Source of the DNA: Armatimonadota bacterium
Lineage (GTDB): Bacteria > Armatimonadota > Zipacnadia > Zipacnadales > FEN-943
Length of the DNA stretch: 33,046 nucleotides
Direction: 5' to 3'
Assembly (NCBI GenBank): GCA_003170595.1
Contig: PMZA01000125.1
Coordinates: 1-33,046, forward strand
This document shows positions 1-7,115 of the stretch, piece by piece; position 1 is the first letter of the stretch; each line of letters begins with the position of its first letter. Under the pieces are notes generated by a model that was given only the letters and a program-made list of their open reading frames with translations, had not been told where the DNA came from and did no database searches. The position numbers and the translations under genes are program-made.

Positions 1-87
1 GAGGTACGCCGAAGAGGAAGGTGAGAGGACAGGAGGCTCAAGTTTCTCCCGGTTCGGCCAATAAGACTGGTGGAAGGGGGCAGGACG

Positions 88-1365
88 ATGTCGCGGCGGT
101 CATCGGATGCTTCTGGCCAGGACCGCGGCCCGGGGGAAAACCCGGGGCGCGCAGCTACGTCGGCGAGCACAAGTCCCCTGCTCGAGGCGGTCGCTTGCAC
201 CGTCACAGGCATGGGCGGGCTGGAAGCCTCGTTTTCCGACCTCGCACGATGTCTCACCGAACGGCTGGGCGTGGATGCCGTCCTTCTCGTGCGATGGCAT
301 GCTCAGACCGAGACCGTCTTCATCGCGGATGCCAGCGGGCCGGCTAGCGCGCTGGTGGGCAAGGCCGTCTCGCGGGCGGCGACGGTGACCGAGCTTGCCG
401 AGGGCCAGCTGTCGGCGGCCGTGTACACCAACACCAACGTCGCTTTCGACACCTTCTACCATTTGCTGGGGACCGTCGGGCTGCGGTCGGCCGCGGGCGT
501 GAAGGTGTCGGGTGATGAGGGCGAGGCGGTGCTGCTGTGGGTGGCCAGCCGCGGCGAGATGGGGCCGGCGCAGGTCGAGAACCTGACCGTGCTAGGCGAG
601 GCCCTCGGCGGGATGGCGAGGTCCGGGGATGGCTGCCCAGGCCTGGGCCTGAGCGTATCGGGCGTGCTGACCGCCGAGCAGGAACAGCTTCTCGCCCTGG
701 GCAACCTCGCGCGGTCGGCCGGGCATGAGATCAACAATGCGCTGGCGGCGATGCTCGGGCAGTCGCAGCTTCTGCTCGAGGAACTGCACGACGACCCGCG
801 CGGCGAGCGCGTGCGCGTGATCATGAACCGCTGCGCCTCGCTGATGACCATGGCGCGAACGCTCGAGGAGTACGGAGCGGTGAAGGTGCTCGAACCGGTC
901 GAGCCCGTGGACCTGGCGGTGCTGGCGCTCGAAGCGGTGGCGACCACGCGGGCGGTGTGGGGCGCGCAGGCCATCTCGCGGGGCCTGGAGATAGCCCTGG
1001 AGCTTGAGGCGGACGAGCCGGTGGTGGTCCTGGCGGCGCCGGCGGCGCTGAAACGGGCGCTGGTGCACCTCATCTTCAACGCCATCCAGGCTCTCGATGA
1101 AACCGGCGGGACGATCCTCGTGCGGGTGGCGAAAGATGGCGATGAGGCCCGCTGCGAGATCGTCGACAACGGCTGCGGGATGACGCCGGAGGTTCTGCGG
1201 ATGGCGCGGCAGCCCTTCTTCACCACGCGGCCGGGGTCGTGCAAAGGTCTGGGGCTGAGCCTGGCAGAGTCAATCCTGCGCCAGCATGGGGGCGACCTGC
1301 AGATCCGGTCGGCGCCCGGCTGCGGGACGAGCATCACGCTCTACCTGCCCCTCGGGCGGGTGTGA
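88..1365 (+). CDS. Soluble sensor histidine kinase with N-terminal GAF-like region
   Basis: A cytoplasmic two-component sensor kinase of 425 aa with no transmembrane segment. Residues about 35-185 look like a GAF-type sensor domain; this is inferred from length and hydrophobic pattern only. The dimerisation/phosphoacceptor helix has the H-box SAGHEINN with the phosphorylatable His at residue 213. The ATPase domain follows, with N-box FNAIQAL, G1 box DNGCGM and G2 box GLGLSLAESIL. ATG at 88 is chosen because GGAAGGGG lies about 8 nt upstream; an in-frame GTG at 70 overlaps that site and is less likely. No response regulator gene is adjacent, so the partner is unknown. A strong hairpin follows the stop codon. 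Kinase assignment is firm; the signal sensed cannot be read from the sequence. Confidence 0.9.
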   Translation: MSRRSSDASGQDRGPGENPGRAATSASTSPLLEAVACTVTGMGGLEASFSDLARCLTERLGVDAVLLVRWHAQTETVFIADASGPASALVGKAVSRAATVTELAEGQLSAAVYTNTNVAFDTFYHLLGTVGLRSAAGVKVSGDEGEAVLLWVASRGEMGPAQVENLTVLGEALGGMARSGDGCPGLGLSVSGVLTAEQEQLLALGNLARSAGHEINNALAAMLGQSQLLLEELHDDPRGERVRVIMNRCASLMTMARTLEEYGAVKVLEPVEPVDLAVLALEAVATTRAVWGAQAISRGLEIALELEADEPVVVLAAPAALKRALVHLIFNAIQALDETGGTILVRVAKDGDEARCEIVDNGCGMTPEVLRMARQPFFTTRPGSCKGLGLSLAESILRQHGGDLQIRSAPGCGTSITLYLPLGRV

Positions 1366-1384
1366 GGATCGCACCGAAAACCTG

Positions 1385-1415
1385 CGGCGGCCGCCTCGGG
1401 TTGAGGCGGCCGCCG
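1385..1415. terminator. Strong GC hairpin between convergent genes
   Basis: A perfect 13-bp inverted repeat (CGGCGGCCGCCTC and its complement) encloses a 5-nt loop, between the end of the histidine kinase gene and the end of the convergent small secreted-protein gene. There is no clear T-run, so it is either a bidirectional terminator of the U-poor kind or an mRNA 3'-end stabiliser. Confidence 0.5.
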
Positions 1416-1464
1416 ATAGCTTCCATCAGGCCCACAAGCCAGTAACCGCGCGCTGCGGCTAGTC

Positions 1465-1872
1465 CTATTTCTCAGCCGGCGGCGCCGGGGTCAGATTGAT
1501 GATGACCGGTCCGTAGGTCTGCTGCTCGGTGACCGCCTTGACATTCATCTTGTAGACGAGTGGGGTGTCGGTGCCGAAGGAGAGCCTGGGCGTCGCCACG
1601 CGGAAGTGGAAGGAGCCATCCTGATTGGTGCGATGGCGAATGCCCGGGATCTTGCGGAGAAGATCGCCGGTCGACTGGTCGTAGACCTCAGTGACGATGA
1701 TGACCAGGGATCCGGCCGGGGCCGTGCCGATGACCTCGGTGGCGGGGCCGACCTGTGCGCCCTCCACCGGATCGGTGACCGTGATCTCATTTTCGGCGAC
1801 GGCAACTCTTGCCGCCAGGAAACACCCCAACCCCACGACTACCGCTACCGCTAAAACCGTTGACGTTCTCAT
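1465..1872 (-). CDS. Small secreted protein with Ig-like/Gmad2-like beta domain
   Basis: A 135-aa exported protein. The N-terminus is a Sec signal peptide: MRTS, a hydrophobic stretch with LAVAVVVGLGCFLAARVAVA, then likely cleavage after AVA. The mature part is one beta-rich domain beginning ITVTDPVEGAQVGPATEVIG, which resembles bacterial Ig-like modules of the Gmad2 type on a cell-surface or secreted protein. It ends with a short PPAEK tail. The ATG at 1872 has a G-run 6 nt upstream; an in-frame ATG at 1878 abuts that run and is unlikely. It appears to be a single-gene unit. Export is well supported; the fold is a guess from sequence style and the function is unknown. Confidence 0.7.
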   Translation of the reverse strand: MRTSTVLAVAVVVGLGCFLAARVAVAENEITVTDPVEGAQVGPATEVIGTAPAGSLVIIVTEVYDQSTGDLLRKIPGIRHRTNQDGSFHFRVATPRLSFGTDTPLVYKMNVKAVTEQQTYGPVIINLTPAPPAEK

Positions 1873-1948
1873 GTACATCCCCCCGATGCCTCTTTGAGGC
1901 TGCCTATTGTCGAGTGGAGCGTCCTACCGGACCTCCACCCACGAGAAC

Positions 1949-1954
1949 ATTATA
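1949..1954 (-). promoter_or_regulatory. Possible -10 box for the small secreted protein gene
   Basis: On the minus strand TATAAT stands about 75 nt upstream of the ATG at 1872, in an otherwise GC-rich stretch. No good -35 hexamer is seen at 16-18 bp, so this is only a candidate promoter. Confidence 0.35.
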
Positions 1955-2030
1955 CCCGAAGGCCGCCAAAACGTTGGCCATTACTGACAGAAAGCGGAAG
2001 ACGTCTTGGGCTCATGGCGGGGAGCTTGTA

Positions 2031-2179
2031 GGAGGGGCCGCATCAGCAACCGTGAGCGGAGCGCACGGTCGCGAATCCGGCCCTGTCTTCACCCCGTCGG
2101 AGAAAGCGGGCCGGATTCGCGATGACGCGCGGCGACGCTTCGCGTCGCTGGGGCGCGTCATCTCTGATTCGGCCCCTCC
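2031..2179. repeat. Fold-back repeat, GGAGGGGCCG family (full copy)
   Basis: The outer arms are GGAGGGGCCG(C)ATCAG at 2031 and its approximate complement ending CGGCCCCTCC at 2179. The inner arms are GCGAATCCGGCCC (2071-2083) and its exact complement (2108-2120). A half copy lies at 11279-11331. The element occupies most of the 350-bp gap between the small secreted-protein gene and the thioredoxin-like gene. No coding capacity was seen. Confidence 0.75.
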
Positions 2180-2223
2180 GAGAAGCCAAGCCCCTTCGGC
2201 CCCTCCGAAAGACCTCGAACAGA

Positions 2224-3108
2224 CTACTTCGCGGCGGCGTGCTTGGTCTTGTGGGCTTCGGTGAGGGCGGCGAAGACGGCCTTCTGGAGGTTGCTCGCCC
2301 ACATGCGCGCGACGGCCTCAGTAGTGGCGGCCGGGCCGAGGTCCAGGGCGTCGTCGGAGGTGGGGCTCAGGATATGGACCTCGCCGCCATAGACGCCCCA
2401 ACCATCCGGACCCTTCGCCGGCGTCACATCAGAAGGCGAGATGGGCCCGGCTGTCCACTTCTCGACGGCCTTCGTCGCCGCGGATGCACGGGCGGCAGGG
2501 GAGAGACCGCCCTCCTTGCCCTCGAGGGTCGCGATGAGGCGCTGGCCCAGGAAGAACTTCGCTCCCTCGGCGCGAGGGTGCAGGTCGACCTTGACCGGCT
2601 GGGTGAGCTGCTGGACTTCTTCGTCACTGGCCTCGCGGAGAGTGCCGGCGTCGAGGGCCTTGAAGGCGGCCTTCAGGTCGGGATGCTCCCAGAGGAGGCC
2701 GGGCGGCATCTGAAAGACGACCGTCTTGTTGTCGCCTTCCACCGGGAACGTGACGGCGTTCTTGCCGTTGAACTGGATCGTCATGCAGTGGAGGCCGGCG
2801 AGGCGCCACTTATCGGCGCCCTCGGGGGTGCCGAAGTCGGTGACGCTGACATCGATCTTGCCGGCGTACTGCGTGGCGAGTTGCTTGAGGAGATCGACCG
2901 TCGCCTGCTGGCAGCCAGAGCTGACATTTATCCAGGCGTCGACGCGGTTGGTCGCCGCGGCGGTCTTGCCGGGGGCGGCCTGCGTCGCAGCCGGGGACGA
3001 AGCCTGATCGCCCGAGGCGGGCGGAGCCGCGGCTTCCTTGCAGCCGTCGCCGGCGAGAAGGAGCATCGCCAGCACAACGAGAGCGCCTGCCCGAGCGATG
3101 CTGCTCAT
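2224..3108 (-). CDS. Exported thioredoxin-like protein linked to an FtsX-type ABC transporter
   Basis: A 294-aa exported protein. The N-terminal hydrophobic segment ends LLLAGDGC, so Cys23 may be lipidated, although D at -2 makes the lipobox non-standard. A low-complexity Ala/Pro/Ser linker follows to about residue 52. Residues 55-125 have a thioredoxin-like order: strand VDAWINV, then SSGCQ at the start of a helix (a single Cys, not CxxC), strand IDVSVTDFG, then LHCMTIQFNG with a second Cys. The rest is unassigned. The ATG overlaps the ATPase stop codon by 4 nt (ATGA), so the genes are translationally coupled as the third gene of the operon. ABC/FtsX units with thioredoxin-like partners are known near bacterial iron-uptake systems (Campylobacter p19, E. 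coli Fet); no iron permease is present here. Export is firm and the fold moderately supported. Confidence 0.7.
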   Translation of the reverse strand: MSSIARAGALVVLAMLLLAGDGCKEAAAPPASGDQASSPAATQAAPGKTAAATNRVDAWINVSSGCQQATVDLLKQLATQYAGKIDVSVTDFGTPEGADKWRLAGLHCMTIQFNGKNAVTFPVEGDNKTVVFQMPPGLLWEHPDLKAAFKALDAGTLREASDEEVQQLTQPVKVDLHPRAEGAKFFLGQRLIATLEGKEGGLSPAARASAATKAVEKWTAGPISPSDVTPAKGPDGWGVYGGEVHILSPTSDDALDLGPAATTEAVARMWASNLQKAVFAALTEAHKTKHAAAK

Positions 3109-3821
3109 GCCTGCCCATCCTCCAGTTGGCCCTCGCGGATCTTGATCAGGCGCGGCATCTGGGCCATGGCATTCGCGTCATGGCTGGCGACGAGGACCGT
3201 GCGGCCGTCGCGATTGATCTGGCGGAGAAGGTCGACGATGCGGGCGGCGTTCTCGGGGTCGAGTTCACCGGTCGGCTCATCGGCGAGGATGATGTGCGGA
3301 TCATTGACCATCGCGCGGGCGACGGCGGTGCGCTGCTGCTCGCCACCGCTGAGTTCACCGGGGAGATGCTGAGCGCGGTGGGTGATGTTGCACTCCTCGA
3401 GCGACATCTCGACGCGCGAACGCTTCTCGTCGTCGGGCATCTGCATGGGGACGAGGGGGAGCATGACGTTCTCGTAGACCGTCAGCGCCGGGATGAGGCG
3501 GGCGTCCTGGAAGACGAAGCCAACCTTCTCGCGGCGATAGAGGGCGAGGCTGTCGGCGGAGAGCTTGGAGATGTCGGTCGCCTCGACGACGACGCGGCCC
3601 TCGGTGGGGCGGTCGAGGCCGCCGATGAGGTTGAGCAGCGTCGACTTGCCGGAGCCCGAGGGCCCCATGAGGCCGACGATCTCGCCGCGGGCGACAGTCA
3701 AGGTCACGCCCTGGAGGGCGTGGACGGCGCCGTCGGTGCGGGAGTAGATCTTCGACAACTCATGAACCTGGATGTACGACGGATCGTGGTCGTCAGATGA
3801 GCGTGAAGGCGCGTCGGACAT
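3105..3821 (-). CDS. ABC transporter ATP-binding protein, MacB/LolD type
   Basis: A 238-aa ATPase that would power the adjacent FtsX-like permease from the cytoplasmic side. All motifs are intact: Walker A GPSGSGKS at 53-60, Q-loop Gln105 in VFQD, signature LSGGEQQR at 157-164, Walker B IILADEP with the Glu of DEPTGEL, and His214 in the H-loop ASHD. The length and the DEPTGELD spacing are typical of the MacB/LolD/FtsE subfamily. It is the middle gene of a minus-strand operon, 7 nt after the permease stop codon and overlapping the next gene by 4 nt. MacB-type units usually do mechanical work on periplasmic substrates rather than classical transmembrane transport. The substrate is unknown. Confidence 0.93.
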   Translation of the reverse strand: MSDAPSRSSDDHDPSYIQVHELSKIYSRTDGAVHALQGVTLTVARGEIVGLMGPSGSGKSTLLNLIGGLDRPTEGRVVVEATDISKLSADSLALYRREKVGFVFQDARLIPALTVYENVMLPLVPMQMPDDEKRSRVEMSLEECNITHRAQHLPGELSGGEQQRTAVARAMVNDPHIILADEPTGELDPENAARIVDLLRQINRDGRTVLVASHDANAMAQMPRLIKIREGQLEDGQA

Positions 3822-3828
3822 GGTGTGC

Positions 3829-5079
3829 TTAGATCCTCCGTAGAGCTTCGGCCGGGGGCAGCTTGCCTGCCCGGTGAGCGGCAGCGGCGCCGGCGACGGT
3901 GCCGATAAGCAAGGCGGCCAGCAGGCCGAGGGCGAAGACGCCGACGGACGGCGAGGTGTCCAGCGGCAAGGTCAGAGGCGGCGGCGTGCTGGAGCACGGC
4001 GGGTAGGATGCGAGGGCCGAGGGGAGCTTGAGGGTGGCGAGGTGACCGTAGGTCCACCCGATCCCCCACCCAATAAAGCAGCCGATCACACCTCCGATGA
4101 GGCCGGCGAAGGCAGCCTCATACATGAACATCCGACCCACCTCGCCATCGCGCCAACCGATGGCTTTCATGAGACCGACCTCGCCGAGACGCTCGGCGAC
4201 GGACTCGAGGGCGTGGCGAGTGAGGAGGAGCAGGACGAAGATGATGACGACGGCTGAGACCGCGAGCATGGACTTGCGGGTGACCGAGGCGAGGGCGGCG
4301 GTGCCGGACTCGACGCTGTACTTGGTCGTGACGGCGGCCTTGGCCGGGATGAGCTGGGTGGCGAGGGCGGCGACTTCATCGGCCCGCGAGCCATCCTTGA
4401 GGGCGACGAAGAGGGTGCTGATGACCTTGCCCTGGCCGAGCATTTCCTGGGCTGTGGTGAGGGGGACGAAGGCCTCGGCGCCACTGATGCGGGCGGCGCC
4501 GCTGAGGTCGACGATGCCGACGACGTCGAACATCCAGTTGGGGCCGATGTGGATGCGGTCGCCGTTCTTGATCTTGTTCTTCTCGGCGTAGTCGGCCGTG
4601 ACCATCACCTGATAGTCATCGGAAGGGGAGAGGTAGCGCCCCGCCTTGACCGCACAGCACTTGGAGGAGGACTTGCCCTCTTCCTTGCGCGGGCTGATGC
4701 GGACCGGGCCGATGGTCTTCTTGGCGGGGTCGATGCCGGCGATGACCGTCGGGTGACCCTTGTAGAAGGCCCACAGCTCGAGGACGCTGGAGACCTCTTC
4801 GACGGCGGTGTTCGCAGCGAGCTTATCGCCGATGCCCTGATCGAAACCGGCGAGGTCCTTGGGAAGCTTGACCTCGGAGAAGGGGCACGGCTCGACGCGT
4901 CGCTGAAGGACCATGTCGGCGCCGGCGGCGTTGAGGGCGCCTTCGACGCCCTTACTGACGGCGCGCGAGATCGACAGAACGCCGACCAGCAGTGCCACGG
5001 AGAAGAGGATGCCGGCAATGGCCAGAGTGGCCTTGGTGCGCCGGCGCCAGAAGCTTTTCCACGCGTATCCCCAGAGCAT
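3829..5079 (-). CDS. FtsX/MacB-like ABC permease
   Basis: An inner-membrane permease of 416 aa in the four-helix FtsX architecture. Helix 1 is at about residues 17-38 (ATLAIAGILFSVALLVGVLS). A large periplasmic domain (40-270) carries Cys in EPCPF and a CC pair in SSSKCCAV. Helices 2-4 fill the C-terminal third. The family hallmark ERLGEVGLMKAIGW precedes helix 3, and PAEALRRI ends the protein. The start is set at MLWGYAWKSFWRRR, which gives the short basic N-terminus typical of the family; an in-frame ATG at 5124 would add 15 residues unlike family members. It is the first gene of the operon with the ATPase and thioredoxin-like genes. The periplasmic cysteines could be redox or metal partners of that protein (inference). 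Confidence 0.88.
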   Translation of the reverse strand: MLWGYAWKSFWRRRTKATLAIAGILFSVALLVGVLSISRAVSKGVEGALNAAGADMVLQRRVEPCPFSEVKLPKDLAGFDQGIGDKLAANTAVEEVSSVLELWAFYKGHPTVIAGIDPAKKTIGPVRISPRKEEGKSSSKCCAVKAGRYLSPSDDYQVMVTADYAEKNKIKNGDRIHIGPNWMFDVVGIVDLSGAARISGAEAFVPLTTAQEMLGQGKVISTLFVALKDGSRADEVAALATQLIPAKAAVTTKYSVESGTAALASVTRKSMLAVSAVVIIFVLLLLTRHALESVAERLGEVGLMKAIGWRDGEVGRMFMYEAAFAGLIGGVIGCFIGWGIGWTYGHLATLKLPSALASYPPCSSTPPPLTLPLDTSPSVGVFALGLLAALLIGTVAGAAAAHRAGKLPPAEALRRI

Positions 5080-5201
5080 TCGGTGGCCGTCACTCCCTGT
5101 GCAATAGGTATCATCCGACCGCACCCACGCGCGGCCGCGGAGAATCGCAGCTATCCGGAAAGTCTAACGCCCGGGAGGCCCCTCCCGGTTCCTGCGAGCG
5201 G

Positions 5202-5969
5202 CTAGGCCGCCTGACCCGTCAGCGCGAGGAAGCAGGCGCGGAAGTAGCGGAGTACGCGGTCGGGGTCGGAGCTGTCCTGAATCTCCGCGAGGCAGGGACG
5301 ATCGTAGCCGATCGCCGAGAGGCGGTCGAAGAGCTCGCGGTAGGGATAGGGCTCGTGGAAGTCGTGAAGATGGACGGCGAGCAGGCGATCCTTGAGCAGG
5401 TCGAAGCCGGGCGCGAGTTGGCCGTCGATGAGGTCGGTGGGGAAGTTGCAGTTCCAGCAGGCGCCGACGATGGAGCTGTCCACGTAGCTGAGGATGGTGG
5501 CGATGTGGCGCGGATCGGCGGTGACGGGGCCGTGGACCTCGAGCCATAGCTCGACGTCGTTGGCCCGGGCGGCCGGAGCGAGGGCGGATAGGACCTCGCC
5601 GATCTGGCGGAGGGTGTCCTCGGGAGGGATGCCGTCGGGCATGCCGTTGGGGCGGACCTTCACGCCGACGGCGCCGAGGTCGCGGGCGAGGGTGATCCAC
5701 TTGAGCGCCTCGGTCATGTTGCGCTCGACCTCGGCGGGGTCGGGGGAGTGAAACTCGCAGGTGCTGCCGAGGCCCCAGAGATTGACGCGTGAGGCGGCGA
5801 AGCGATCGCGAACGGCGGTGCGGGCGGCGGCATCGAGGGCTAGCTCGACGCCGTGGGCATGGGTCGTGCGCAGTTCCACGCAGTCGTAGCCCAGCGCCTC
5901 GGAGCGCTCGAGGAGAGTGTCGAGGGACCAATCGAAGGCGATGTTGTAGGTTACGATGCCGAGTTTCAT
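5202..5969 (-). CDS. Sugar-phosphate isomerase/epimerase (xylose isomerase-like TIM barrel)
   Basis: A 255-aa cytoplasmic TIM-barrel enzyme of the AP-endonuclease-2/xylose-isomerase-like superfamily. It begins MKLGIVTYNIAFDW (first barrel strand). The likely metal-binding residues sit at strand ends: Glu in LWLEVHG, the region around NCNFP, His in AVHLHDFHE and Glu in CLAEIQD. These enzymes isomerise or epimerise sugars such as inosose or ketohexoses; the substrate cannot be told from sequence. ATG at 5969 is chosen because GGGAGG lies 7 nt upstream. An upstream in-frame ATG (6080) would add a sequence without family resemblance. It stands alone on the minus strand, about 120 nt from the ABC operon and next to the repeat-rich island. 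Confidence 0.85.
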   Translation of the reverse strand: MKLGIVTYNIAFDWSLDTLLERSEALGYDCVELRTTHAHGVELALDAAARTAVRDRFAASRVNLWGLGSTCEFHSPDPAEVERNMTEALKWITLARDLGAVGVKVRPNGMPDGIPPEDTLRQIGEVLSALAPAARANDVELWLEVHGPVTADPRHIATILSYVDSSIVGACWNCNFPTDLIDGQLAPGFDLLKDRLLAVHLHDFHEPYPYRELFDRLSAIGYDRPCLAEIQDSSDPDRVLRYFRACFLALTGQAA

Positions 5970-6107
5970 CTCAGAGCCTCCCAGGGGCACGCAGGGGCGT
6001 GTTCGCCCATGGCGACCCGGTTCCTGCATGTGCGGTGGACCGATTCGGCTCTCTGCTGCCTCGGCGGCGACCGCTCGCACGCGCTACGCCGCTCGGGGTG
6101 CACTCTG

Positions 6108-6151
6108 ACATGATCCATCTAAGGATCATATGATCCTTAGATGGATCATGT
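6108..6151. repeat. 44-bp perfect palindrome made of two abutting operator-like sites
   Basis: The sequence is perfectly self-complementary over 44 bp with its centre at 6129/6130 and no loop. It resolves into two tandem copies of ATGATCC-N6-GGATCAT, at 6110-6129 and 6130-6149. The linkers are ATCTAA and TTAGAT. It is part of the series of related sites leading to the nucleotidyltransferase gene. Confidence 0.9.
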
Positions 6152-6198
6152 TCCGGATTGCAGCAGCGTCATCGCGGCCGATCCTGACTGTATCAATA

Positions 6199-6216
6199 AT
6201 GGGTCATATGACCCAT
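6199..6216. repeat. 18-bp palindrome related to the 44-bp one
   Basis: ATGGGTCATATGACCCAT is a perfect palindrome sharing the core GGRTCATATGAYCC with the site 78 bp upstream. The half-site ATGACCC at 6208 is followed by ATCTAC and GGATAGG, a decayed version of the N6-spaced site. Confidence 0.85.
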
Positions 6217-6284
6217 CTACGGATAGGCGCAGGCTCCGCATGTCTCTATATTTCTGGGAAATTAGCGGCATGAGAGCTCCGCAC

Positions 6285-6304
6285 ATGACCCATTATTGGT
6301 TCTG
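6285..6304. repeat. Degenerate operator-like site
   Basis: ATGACCC-ATTATT-GGTTCTG has an intact left half-site and a decayed right half. Residues 6285-6298 are the exact inverse complement of 6194-6207. It lies 77 bp after the half-site at 6208. Confidence 0.6.
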
Positions 6305-6360
6305 CAGTCACTGCACCGGACAGCTACTTTCGGGGAACGGAGGCGCCCTGCGATGAAGAT

Positions 6361-6386
6361 GGAATGATCCTACAATGGATCATTCC
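6361..6386. promoter_or_regulatory. Operator-like inverted repeat next to a promoter
   Basis: Ten-bp arms GGAATGATCC and GGATCATTCC are separated by TACAAT, giving ATGATCC-N6-GGATCAT exactly as in the upstream palindrome, 79 bp after the previous site. It ends 4 bp before a -35-like hexamer, where a bound protein would hinder RNA polymerase. Confidence 0.65.
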
Positions 6387-6390
6387 TCGC

Positions 6391-6420
6391 TTGCAATTAG
6401 ATAGTCTGGTGGGGTATCAT
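6391..6420 (+). promoter_or_regulatory. Sigma-70-type promoter candidate for the wHTH-nucleotidyltransferase gene
   Basis: TTGCAA (6391-6396), an 18-bp spacer and TATCAT (6415-6420). The predicted transcript starts near 6427 with a leader of about 55 nt before the ATG at 6483. The adjoining inverted repeat suggests repression. Confidence 0.5.
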
Positions 6421-6482
6421 CGCGGTCGTTGGGCATCTTGTGCCCAACGGAGACCAACACTATCCGTCTGGGAGCCGACGCC

Positions 6483-7115
6483 ATGTGGCTGCGCAACCCT
6501 GTTGACGAGGTCCTATCGTCTCGTGCAAAAACCTCCGCGTTGCGAGTGGTCTGTCAGTCGCCAATACCCCTGACCGGGAGAGAGATCGGCCGGCGGGCGT
6601 CCATACCTCAGGCATCGGCAGCGCGTGCCCTTGCTGAGCTGGCGCGTTCGGGTATCGTCGTCGAGACTATACAGGGGCGTGCAAAGACGTACGAGCTGAT
6701 CGATACGCAGGCCCCGGTTGTCCGCGAGATCCGGGGTCTGTTCGGCGCCGAGGTGACTCGGCTAGACGAGGTGCTCGGACGGCTTGCCTACGATGTGACC
6801 GGCCTCGTGTCCATAGTGCTTTTCGGGAGCCAGGCACGCGGCGACGCGACCGCCGGAAGCGACGCGGACATGCTCTTCATCGTTGAGAGGCGTAGCGAAG
6901 AGATCGAGCAACGCATCCAGGAGAACGGCGCGAGGGTCGCCGGCCGGTATGCGGTATGGGTCTCACCGCAAAGCGCCGATCTCCAGGAGATCGCGCAGTG
7001 GGACCACGACGGTCTGGTGTTCTGGCGGAACGTCCGGCAGGAAGGCGTCGTCCTGTGGGGTGAATCATGGTCGAACGTCGAGGGTCGGCTGGACTTCATG
7101 CTGGTAGCAGACTGA
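6483..7115 (+). CDS. Winged-helix/minimal nucleotidyltransferase fusion protein
   Basis: A 210-aa protein with two parts. Residues 8-75 form a winged-helix DNA-binding domain: TGREIGRRASIPQASAARAL is the recognition region and GRAKTYEL the wing. Residues 80-205 are a minimal nucleotidyltransferase (MNT) with VLFGSQARG at 112-120 and SDAD, giving Gly115-Ser116 and the metal-binding Asp127/Asp129. The usual third acidic residue is not evident (YAVWVSP where VDLVV-type sequence is expected). The ATG at 6483 has GGGAG 8 nt upstream; an earlier in-frame ATG at 6429 lies at about the predicted transcription start. The next gene, HEPN-like, starts inside it by 49 nt. MNT proteins neutralise HEPN toxins by AMPylation, so an autoregulating antitoxin is the natural reading, but this is unproven. 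Confidence 0.82.
   Translation: MWLRNPVDEVLSSRAKTSALRVVCQSPIPLTGREIGRRASIPQASAARALAELARSGIVVETIQGRAKTYELIDTQAPVVREIRGLFGAEVTRLDEVLGRLAYDVTGLVSIVLFGSQARGDATAGSDADMLFIVERRSEEIEQRIQENGARVAGRYAVWVSPQSADLQEIAQWDHDGLVFWRNVRQEGVVLWGESWSNVEGRLDFMLVAD

Noticed and set aside
21-347. Open frame at the left edge overlapping the first histidine kinase
   Set aside because: Arg/Gly-rich shadow frame of the kinase gene with no ribosome site; the edge itself (1-87) shows no other gene.
2122-3372. 416-codon plus-strand open frame opposite the thioredoxin-like and ATPase genes
   Set aside because: It is antisense to genes with clear ABC motifs and operon overlaps; its own translation shows no family features.
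6108-6386. CRISPR array
   Set aside because: The spacing is regular, but the repeats are only 20 bp, degenerate and partly abutting, spacing is 77-79 bp and there are no cas genes; operator sites explain it better.
6141-6573. Two small plus-strand open frames (about 70 codons each) within the palindrome region
   Set aside because: They start in or run across the palindromes and promoter, and have no ribosome site or protein-like composition.
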